Part shown: positions 4,403 through 10,054 of the stretch, in pieces
Layout of the letters: every line of letters starts with the position of its first letter
Position numbering within the stretch: position 1 is the first letter of the stretch
Source: Gemmatimonadota bacterium
GTDB lineage: Bacteria > Gemmatimonadota > Gemmatimonadetes > Longimicrobiales > Longimicrobiaceae
Direction: 5' to 3'
Length of the DNA: 10,054 nt
NCBI GenBank assembly: GCA_019240375.1
Contig: JAFAYN010000278.1
Coordinates: 1-10,054 of the forward strand
The notes under the pieces: model-generated
Database searches by the model: none
Told to the model about the DNA's origin: nothing
Seen by the model: only the letters and a program-made list of their open reading frames with translations
Made by a program: the position numbers and the translations under genes

Positions 4403-5350
4403 TCACTCGTCGCGCAGCGCCCTCCCCGTCCGGGCCAGGAACACGTCGTCCAGCGTGGCGTGGTGGGTGTTGAGCGCGGTGAGTGCCCCACCGCCCCGCT
4501 CGATCAACTCCAGCAGCGGCGGGATCACCCGGTGCGGCTCGCCGGTGGTGAGGAGCCGGCTCTCCCCCCGCGTCCGCACCTCGGTGACGGCCGGGAGCGC
4601 GTGCAGGACGTCATCCGGAAACTCGATGTTGCTGGCGAACTCGATCACGTGCTCCCCGCCCAGCGAGCGGATCAGCTCCAGCGGCGTCCCCTGCACCAGG
4701 ATCTCCCCGTGGTCCAGGATGGCGATGCGGTCGGAGAGCTTTTCCGCCTCGTCCATGAAGTGCGTGGTGAGGAGCACCGTCCCGCCCGCCGCCTTGAACT
4801 CCTCCACCACGTCCCACAGCTGCCGGCGCGACTGCGGGTCGAGCCCGGTGGTGGGCTCGTCCAGGAAGAGGATGTCCGGGTCGCCGGCCAGGGCGCACGC
4901 CACGCTCAGCCGCTGCCGCTGCCCGCCGGACAGGTCGCGCACGTGGGTGTCGCGCTTCTCCTCGAGCTGCACCACGTCGATCAGCGACTCGACGGTGCGC
5001 CCGCGCGGGTAGAAGGAGCGGAAGAGGCGCAGCGTCTCCTCCACCGTGAGCCGGTCGGCCAGCTCGGTCTCCTGGAGCTGCACGCCGAGGCGCGCCCGGA
5101 GCCGGTCGCCGTCGCGGCGCCAGGTCAACCCCAGCACCTCCACCTCCCCGCCGTCCGCCTCCTGGAGCCCTTCCAGGATCTCGATGGTGGTGGTCTTCCC
5201 CGCCCCGTTGGGCCCCAGCAGCCCGAAGCACTCGCCGCGCCGCACCTCCAGGTCCAGCGCCCTCACCGCCACCGTGTCGCCGAAGCGCTTGTGCAGCGCC
5301 CGGCAGCGGATGGCCGGCCCATCCGTCCGTGTAGAATCAGAATCCGCCAA
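4403..5350 (-). CDS. ABC exporter ATP-binding protein (DrrA-like), TTG start
   Basis: ATPase subunit (315 aa) that would energise an ABC-2 exporter at the cytoplasmic face. All nucleotide-binding motifs are present: Walker A GPNGAGKT (46-53), Q-loop near Gln91/Gln93, signature LSGGQ (140-144), Walker B ILFLDEP (160-166) and H-loop His197. The C-terminal extension after about residue 220 (ending LDDVFLARTGRALRDE) is of the kind found in DrrA/NodI-like drug and polysaccharide exporters. The start is TTG at 5350-5348: AGGAG lies 5 nt upstream, and no ATG in frame is compatible with family length. ATG at 5449 would overlap the preceding lipoprotein gene by 91 nt and add 33 unrelated residues. The Shine-Dalgarno overlaps the TAG stop of that gene (TAGGAG), so translation is probably coupled. 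The permease expected next is not adjacent but at 1513-479, beyond the accessory block. Confidence 0.93.
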   Translation of the reverse strand: MADSDSTRTDGPAIRCRALHKRFGDTVAVRALDLEVRRGECFGLLGPNGAGKTTTIEILEGLQEADGGEVEVLGLTWRRDGDRLRARLGVQLQETELADRLTVEETLRLFRSFYPRGRTVESLIDVVQLEEKRDTHVRDLSGGQRQRLSVACALAGDPDILFLDEPTTGLDPQSRRQLWDVVEEFKAAGGTVLLTTHFMDEAEKLSDRIAILDHGEILVQGTPLELIRSLGGEHVIEFASNIEFPDDVLHALPAVTEVRTRGESRLLTTGEPHRVIPPLLELIERGGGALTALNTHHATLDDVFLARTGRALRDE

Positions 5351-5358
5351 CCCGTCTC

Positions 5359-6633
5359 CTATCTCTTCAGCGAGGATACGTCGAGCTTCCAGAGCCCGTT
5401 GACCATGTCCGAGGCGTACAGCTTTCCGCCGGTGAAGTGCACCCCCCACACGTACGGCTGCGGGACCCCGCCGGCCAGCGCCCGCCCCAGCTCGCGCCCG
5501 GACAGGTTGCAGCGGTCCCCCTCCTTCTGCGCCAGCCCGCAGGTGCCCAGGTCGCCGCGGACGTCGATGGCGCGCACCCCGGCGTTGTAGTAGGCGGCGT
5601 ACAGCACCCCGCTCTGCTCGTCCACCGAGAAGTTGTGCGTCCCCGCGTTGGGGACGTGGAAGAAGGCCACCTCTTTCGGGGCGGTCAGGTTCCCCAGGTC
5701 CACCACGTGGATGTCACCCTCGGAGCTGGTCCCAATGGAGCCGGGGCCCTCCTCCCCCACGAACAGGTAGCGCTTCGACCCTGTGGCCGCGTCCTGGTAC
5801 CACCACAGGTTGTGCACCTGGCCGCCCTGCGTCTGGAACTGGACCATCTGCACCGGGTTCTGCGGGGAGCCGCCGCGCCCGCCGCCGCCGATGTCCCAGA
5901 CGATCGTCCCGTCGTTCCACACGGCGGTGAACAGGAGCCCGTCGCGGACGAACACGTCGTGTACGTACGGGCGCCCCATCACCTGCGTCCACACCTCGCG
6001 CGGGGCGGCCGGGTCCGACAGGTCCACGATCACCAGGCGGGCGGGGGACGACCCGGCGGGATCGATGGACAGGAAGCCGTACAGCTTCCCGTTCACGCGC
6101 GACAGCTGCGCCGTGTGCACCCCGTTGGCGGTGTTGGGGGTGGTGTAGCGGGAAAGCTGCCGCGGGTGGGCGGGGTCGGCCAGGTCGTACACCACGATGG
6201 AGCCGGTCGGCCGGGGCTCGGTGGCGACCACCAGCAGCTTGCCGTCGTCCGAGGCCTGCACGTCGCCCAGCGTGGTGGCGTCGGCGATCACCACCGAATC
6301 CACCAGGAGTGGCGAGTTCCCGGACACACTCCACACCTTGAGGACGTTGCCGGCGATCCCGCCGCGCCGCGACCACCCGCCGGTGTACGCCCACTTCCCC
6401 TGCACCCACAGCTCCGAGGTGTAGCGCTCCGCCACGCACCCGATCCCCAGCACGGGGAGGTTTCCGCTCCCCGCCACCTGCGAGGGGCCGATCAGGCAGG
6501 GCGGCGAGATCCCGACCGGCGTTTCCTCGTCGGTGCCGCCGCCGCTCCCGGCGGGGTCGCCGCTGCACGCGACCGTGGACACGGCCAGGGCCAGGAGGAG
6601 GGCGGCGAAGGGTGTGGTCGGCTTGCGGTTCAT
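5359..6633 (-). CDS. LVIVD-repeat beta-propeller lipoprotein
   Basis: A secreted protein of 424 residues. The N-terminus MNRKPTTPFAALLLALAV leads to a lipobox-like VAC (Cys23), with Thr rather than Leu at -3, so lipid anchoring is likely but not certain. A Gly/Ser-rich linker follows. The body is a series of beta-propeller blades: GNVLKVWSVSGNSPLLVDS, GSIVVYDLADPAHPRQLS, RLVIVDLSDPAAPREV (the exact LVIVD motif), GTIVWDIGGG, GDIHVVDLGNLTAPKEVA and GVRAIDVRGD, ending VNGLWKLDVSSLKR. This family has no proven enzyme activity; a cell-surface binding or scaffold role is likely. ATG at 6633 begins the signal peptide; the ribosome site is weak. It lies 41 nt after the barrel gene and 8 nt before the ABC ATPase, so all are probably one operon. 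Two Cys pairs near the C-terminus (GTCGLA, DRCNLS) could form a disulfide in the periplasm. Confidence 0.85.
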   Translation of the reverse strand: MNRKPTTPFAALLLALAVSTVACSGDPAGSGGGTDEETPVGISPPCLIGPSQVAGSGNLPVLGIGCVAERYTSELWVQGKWAYTGGWSRRGGIAGNVLKVWSVSGNSPLLVDSVVIADATTLGDVQASDDGKLLVVATEPRPTGSIVVYDLADPAHPRQLSRYTTPNTANGVHTAQLSRVNGKLYGFLSIDPAGSSPARLVIVDLSDPAAPREVWTQVMGRPYVHDVFVRDGLLFTAVWNDGTIVWDIGGGGRGGSPQNPVQMVQFQTQGGQVHNLWWYQDAATGSKRYLFVGEEGPGSIGTSSEGDIHVVDLGNLTAPKEVAFFHVPNAGTHNFSVDEQSGVLYAAYYNAGVRAIDVRGDLGTCGLAQKEGDRCNLSGRELGRALAGGVPQPYVWGVHFTGGKLYASDMVNGLWKLDVSSLKR

Positions 6634-6674
6634 GCGCTCACGCGGGTGAGGGTGGCCGCCTGCGGGAGAACGGG

Positions 6675-7949
6675 TCAGTGCGCGTGCCGGGCGTGTCCGC
6701 CCGCCGCGGCCCCGTAGCGCCCCATGCGTGCATGGAGGGTGCCCGCTTCTACCCGGGCGCCCGCGGAAAGGCTCCACATCCGGTCCGACCCGTAGAACCC
6801 CTCCGGGTCGAAGGCGGCGGTGCGCTCCACCGTGGCGGCGTGCAGTCGGGCCACCTCCACGAAGGGGCGCACCCCCAGGGCGGCGAAGGGACGCGCCTGC
6901 GCGCTGAGGCCGGCGGTGAGCACCGTCCAGCGGGTCCGCCCCAGGATGCTCAGGTCGGTGTGCGGGCGCGGGGCACGGAACGGGTCGAGCAGGCGCTCCT
7001 CCTCGGGGCGGACGGTGCGCTCCCAGCGCAGCGCCGCCTCCACGCCGCGCCGCCGCAGCGCCGCCTCGCCCAGCAGCGACGGGTAGCGGAAGGTGGTGTG
7101 CCCCCGCACCCGGTCGTCGGTCCGCGCCCACTCGGCCAGCGCGTACGTGCGCCGCCCGGCGCCGTCGCCCCGCTCCCAGCGCAGCGCCGCGTTCCACTTG
7201 TGCTGGTCGGCCCCGCCGCCGCCCGCCTGCTCCGGCGAGCGCACCGCCGCGAAGCTGGCGGAAGCTTCGGCCCCGGCGAGCGGCGCCAGCGTCGCGCGGA
7301 AGGCGTGCGAGTCGCCGAAGCGCTCCCAATTGGGGAGGTCGGTGGGACTTTCCGGCTCGTCCCCGTTGAAGAGCGCGGCTTCCAGCGTCAGGGGACCGCC
7401 GCGCGCCGCCACGATCGCCACCACCCGCTCCAGCACCTGCGACAGGTGGTGGTTGAGGGGGTACTTGACCAGGGGACGCACCATCGGGTCGTCGGTCCCG
7501 AAGGGCGCGAACCCCTTTCCCGCCACCAGCGACAGTTCCGCGCGCGACTCCGCCGAGCCGAGCGGTGACACCCCCGCCACCAGCTCGTGCAGGTAGGTGT
7601 GCGGGTGGCGGCGGTCCACGTACCCCTCGCCCCAGATCCCCGCGTTCAGCTCGCCGCGGCGGAGGGTGGCGCCCTCCAGGTTCAGCGTCCCCTGCAGCGT
7701 CGCCCGGCCGCCCCACGCGGACAGGTGCGCCATCACCGCGGGCTGGGTCAGGTACGCCTCCGTCTTCGCCTGGCCCAGGAAGGCCGGGTCGGCGCGGGTG
7801 ACCAGCGGGATCGCCTGCGCGCCCACGCTCCAGGCCACCCCGCCCGTGCCGGCGGGGTGCCCGTGCATGGCGTGCTCCTGCGCGCCCGCGGCGCCCCCGC
7901 ACCCCAGCAGGAGGGCGCCGAGCGCCAGCGGACGCGGGGGGAGCCTCAC
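6675..7949 (-). CDS. Probable outer-membrane beta-barrel protein, GTG start
   Basis: A 424-residue protein with a signal peptide (MRLPPRPLALGALLLGCGG, likely cleaved at AGA-QE), followed by a His-containing stretch (EHAMHGHPAG). The rest alternates polar and hydrophobic residues in strand-length segments rich in Arg, Ala, Gly and aromatic residues (GRATLQGTLNLEGATLRRGE, WNAALRWERGD, RRTYALAEWARTD, AALRRRGVEAALRWERT), the usual look of a barrel porin. I recognise no specific family. The start is GTG at 7949, because its GTGA overlaps the TGA of the hydrolase gene by 4 nt, and the signal peptide begins there. The C-terminus GGHARHAH is again His-rich and does not end in Phe, the usual last residue of BAM substrates. 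His at both ends might bind metal, but this is only a hint. It shares an operon with a secreted hydrolase and a propeller lipoprotein. Confidence 0.75.
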   Translation of the reverse strand: MRLPPRPLALGALLLGCGGAAGAQEHAMHGHPAGTGGVAWSVGAQAIPLVTRADPAFLGQAKTEAYLTQPAVMAHLSAWGGRATLQGTLNLEGATLRRGELNAGIWGEGYVDRRHPHTYLHELVAGVSPLGSAESRAELSLVAGKGFAPFGTDDPMVRPLVKYPLNHHLSQVLERVVAIVAARGGPLTLEAALFNGDEPESPTDLPNWERFGDSHAFRATLAPLAGAEASASFAAVRSPEQAGGGGADQHKWNAALRWERGDGAGRRTYALAEWARTDDRVRGHTTFRYPSLLGEAALRRRGVEAALRWERTVRPEEERLLDPFRAPRPHTDLSILGRTRWTVLTAGLSAQARPFAALGVRPFVEVARLHAATVERTAAFDPEGFYGSDRMWSLSAGARVEAGTLHARMGRYGAAAGGHARHAH

Positions 7950-8809
7950 CCGCCGCGCAGGTGCCGGGCGAAGAAGGCGACGGTGCGCTGCCAGGCGTCG
8001 CCCGCGGCCTGCGCGTCGTACGCCTCGCCCGACGGGTTGGCGAAGGCGTGCTTCGCGCCGGGGTACACGTGGATCTCCACGTCCTTCCCCAGCTCCCTGA
8101 GGCGGCTCTCCATCACCCGCGCCGTGTCGACCGGGATCCCCTGGTCGGCCCCGCCGAAGAAGCCGAGCAGCGGCGCGTCCAGCCGGGCGAGCTGCGCCCG
8201 GTCGGTCACCGGCTGCCCGTAGTACACCACCGCCGCGTCCACCCGCTCGGGGACGTTGAGCGCCGTCTGCAGGCTCCACCCCCCGCCGAAGCACCACCCC
8301 AGCGTACCGATCCGGGTGGCGCCGTGCCCGGCCAGGTACGCCGTGGCTGCCTGGAGGTTGCGGATCCCGGCGGGGCGGTCGCGCATCACCCCCATCATCA
8401 GCGCCTGCGCCTGCTGCGGGGTGGTCCCCACCTGGCCGCCGTACAGGTCCACCGCCAGCGCACTGTACCCCTCGCCGGCCAGGCGGCGGGCCATCATGCG
8501 GACGTTGTCGTTGAGCCCCCACCATTCGTGAATCACCACCACCGCCGGGAGGTTCCCGCGGGCGGCGGTGGGACGGGCCAGGTAGCCACGCAGATCCTTC
8601 CCGTCCACCGTCCCGTACACCACCTCTCGGGCGGTGACGGGCTGGCGCGGCTCCATGGCGGAGGCGTTGGCGGCCGGGGTGTGCCCGGCGTGCTCGCGCG
8701 CCATGGCGTCCACGTGCGCGGTGTCCGCCGCGGAGGCGGAGCGCTGGCCGGCGCCACACCCGGCGAGCGGGAGGGCGGCGAGGAGCAGGGAAGCGATGCG
8801 ACGGCGCAT
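7946..8809 (-). CDS. Dienelactone hydrolase family lipoprotein
   Basis: A 287-residue alpha/beta hydrolase. The signal peptide ends in a classical lipobox LAGC (Cys18), so the protein is probably anchored in the periplasm or outer membrane. A linker of about 40 residues with several His and Met follows (EHAGHTPAANASAM). The catalytic domain starts near residue 60: HEWWGLNDN (94-102) is the oxyanion region, GWCFGGG (171-177) carries the nucleophile Cys173, GGADQG (219-224) carries Asp222, and GAKHAFA (251-257) carries His254. This is the Cys-Asp-His triad of dienelactone hydrolases. The true substrate of exported members is unknown and need not be a dienelactone. ATG at 8809 has GGAGGT 6 nt upstream, an excellent ribosome site. 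It follows the kinase gene after 47 nt and overlaps the barrel gene by 4 nt. Confidence 0.9.
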   Translation of the reverse strand: MRRRIASLLLAALPLAGCGAGQRSASAADTAHVDAMAREHAGHTPAANASAMEPRQPVTAREVVYGTVDGKDLRGYLARPTAARGNLPAVVVIHEWWGLNDNVRMMARRLAGEGYSALAVDLYGGQVGTTPQQAQALMMGVMRDRPAGIRNLQAATAYLAGHGATRIGTLGWCFGGGWSLQTALNVPERVDAAVVYYGQPVTDRAQLARLDAPLLGFFGGADQGIPVDTARVMESRLRELGKDVEIHVYPGAKHAFANPSGEAYDAQAAGDAWQRTVAFFARHLRGG

Positions 8810-8856
8810 GGGGATACCTCCGGGTTCTCGGGACACGGACGGACGGGCTGAACGGC

Positions 8857-10054
8857 TCAGGTGGCGCTTTCCTGCAGGCTGCGGGCGTGGCTTTCCAGGG
8901 TGATGCGCTCGGCGCGCTCCAGGAGCCGCCGGACGATCCCCAGCGCCGTCCCGGGATCGGCGTCGGTCGGCCCGGGGACCTCGCGCCGCACCCGGTCCTC
9001 CACCGCCTCGCGCAGGAGGTGGAACTCGCGCGACACCTCGTCGGCGGCGAAGCCCAGGCGCGCCCGCTGGTCGCCGTGCAGGCGGGCGATGGTGCGCTGG
9101 ATGCTCTCCCCGTCCTGCATCAGCGCGGGCTCGCCGCCCCCCTCGTCCAGGGTGATCAGCGCCTTGCCGATCTCCACCAGGAAGGTGACCACGTGGTTTT
9201 CGAGCTGCGCCCGGTTCATCCCGTGCGCGGTGGGGACCCGCGGGTCGGTGCACAGCACCTCGCCCCACCCGCGCACCACCTCGTCGGCGCGGCGGGCCAG
9301 CAGGTGCCCCACCCCGGCGAGCCCCGGGACCTCCCCCGGCTGCGAGGGCCAGGCGTCCCGCGGCTCGGCCGGTTCCTCGGCGGGGGTGGCGGCGGCCGCG
9401 GGGAGCCACAGGGTGAAGACGGATCCCTCTCCCAGGCGGCTGCGCACCGTGAGGTCGCCCCCCATCAGGCGCGCGAACCGCCGGCTGATGGTCAGCCCCA
9501 GCCCCGTCCCCCCCTCGCGGCGGGTGTGCGCGTCGTCCACCTGCACGAAGGGCTGGAAGACGCGGCTCACCTGCTCCGGCGCGATCCCGATCCCGGTGTC
9601 CTCCACCTCCACGCACACCCAGGGCCCGGACCCCTCCAGCCGGGCGTCGGACGCGGGGCGCGGCGAGACCTCGCAGCGGATGGAGACCCGGCCGCCGGGC
9701 TCGGTGAACTTGACGGCGTTGGACAGGAGGTTGACCAGGATCTGCCGCACCCGGTCCTCGTCGCCGTAGTAGGCGGCGGCGGGCGGGCAGGCGCTCGCCT
9801 CTTCCGCGTCCACCCCCTTGACCTCGGCCTGCGGGACGATCATGGCCAGGGCGTTGGTGGCGGTCCCGCGCAGCGGCACCCGCTCGCGCAGCACCGTCAT
9901 CTCCCCCGCCTCCACCTTGGACAGGTCGAGCACGTCGTTGACCAGCCCCAGCAGGTGCTGGCTGCTGGAGCGGACCTTGGACACGTAGGTCCGCTGCCCC
10001 TCGCTCAGCGGCCCCTGCAGCTCCAGGTCGAGCAGCTCGGTGTAGCCGACGATG
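8857..10054 (-). CDS. Sensor histidine kinase with RsbRD-like C-terminal domain (5' end missing)
   Basis: The last 398 residues of a kinase whose start lies beyond the right edge. It opens IVGYTELLDLELQGPLSEGQ, the part of the HisKA domain just after the phospho-accepting His, which is outside the window. The ATPase domain is complete: N-box with RQILVNLLSNAVKF (about 103-116), G1 DTGIGIAPE (152-160), F-box FQPFVQVD (166-173) and G2 GGTGLGL (181-187). After a Pro/Ala/Glu-rich linker a helical domain of about 150 residues follows (248-398), with RADEVVRGW, NHVVTFLVEIGKAL, LHGDQRARLGFAADEVSREF and HLLREAVEDR. This pattern resembles the RsbRD N-terminal domain of stress-signalling proteins. No receiver or HAMP domain is in view. 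It ends 47 nt before the hydrolase gene and may head the same transcript. Kinase function is certain; the name of the C-terminal domain is moderate. Confidence 0.9.
   Translation of the reverse strand, partial: IVGYTELLDLELQGPLSEGQRTYVSKVRSSSQHLLGLVNDVLDLSKVEAGEMTVLRERVPLRGTATNALAMIVPQAEVKGVDAEEASACPPAAAYYGDEDRVRQILVNLLSNAVKFTEPGGRVSIRCEVSPRPASDARLEGSGPWVCVEVEDTGIGIAPEQVSRVFQPFVQVDDAHTRREGGTGLGLTISRRFARLMGGDLTVRSRLGEGSVFTLWLPAAAATPAEEPAEPRDAWPSQPGEVPGLAGVGHLLARRADEVVRGWGEVLCTDPRVPTAHGMNRAQLENHVVTFLVEIGKALITLDEGGGEPALMQDGESIQRTIARLHGDQRARLGFAADEVSREFHLLREAVEDRVRREVPGPTDADPGTALGIVRRLLERAERITLESHARSLQESAT

Noticed and set aside
4460..5590. Plus-strand open frame of 376 codons opposite the ABC ATPase
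   Set aside because: Its translation is Pro/Arg/Gln/His-rich and without motifs; it is the antisense shadow of two well-supported genes in GC-rich DNA.
6634..7902. Extension of the LVIVD lipoprotein frame upstream to an ATG at 7902
   Set aside because: The extra part overlaps the barrel gene in another frame, is Arg/Gly/Ala-rich noise, and would bury the signal peptide that starts at 6633.
8810..9616. Extension of the hydrolase frame upstream into the kinase gene
   Set aside because: It is out of frame with the kinase, has low-complexity translation, and the ATG at 8809 has a strong ribosome site and begins a lipoprotein signal peptide.

Overview
The window looks like a chromosomal segment of a high-GC Gram-negative bacterium. 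All recognisable genes lie on the minus strand and, outside one central block, use strongly G/C-biased codons. Signal-peptide lipoproteins, a probable outer-membrane barrel, LVIVD-repeat proteins and the large NAD-glutamate dehydrogenase type together suggest Gemmatimonadota (Longimicrobium-like). That is inference from gene style only; there is no rRNA or other marker here.

Read in the direction of transcription (right to left), the window opens with the 3' part of a hybrid sensor histidine kinase whose C-terminal extension resembles RsbRD N-terminal domains (10053-8857). Next come a dienelactone-hydrolase-family lipoprotein (8809-7946), a probable outer-membrane barrel protein overlapping it by 4 nt (7949-6675), an LVIVD beta-propeller lipoprotein (6633-5359) and a DrrA-type ABC ATPase with a TTG start (5350-4403). 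The matching ABC-2 permease is at 1513-479, about 2.9 kb further on. It is followed by a hairpin and then by the start of NAD-glutamate dehydrogenase (299-1).

The 2.9 kb between the ATPase and the permease is a visibly lower-GC accessory block that appears to interrupt the exporter operon. It carries a tightly coupled gene pair: a two-TM protein with a GAF-like cytoplasmic domain (3814-2930) and an unrecognised 157-aa protein (2923-2450). A palindrome-rich gap follows, then an 82-aa SH3-like small protein (2320-2072) and a DUF4177-like protein (2047-1829), ending at a strong bidirectional terminator hairpin (1788-1819). Upstream of the pair are a promoter inside nested inverted repeats, a 140-bp MITE-like element with 11-bp terminal inverted repeats and a TAA target duplication (3893-4032), and a 50-nt segment that can fold as a three-way junction (4172-4221).

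The flanking genes read as an envelope and signalling cluster (sensor kinase, secreted hydrolase, barrel, lipoprotein, exporter). The central block is the best candidate for something undescribed: a membrane GAF-like sensor plus a small partner of unknown function, with no recombinase in view to explain how it arrived.
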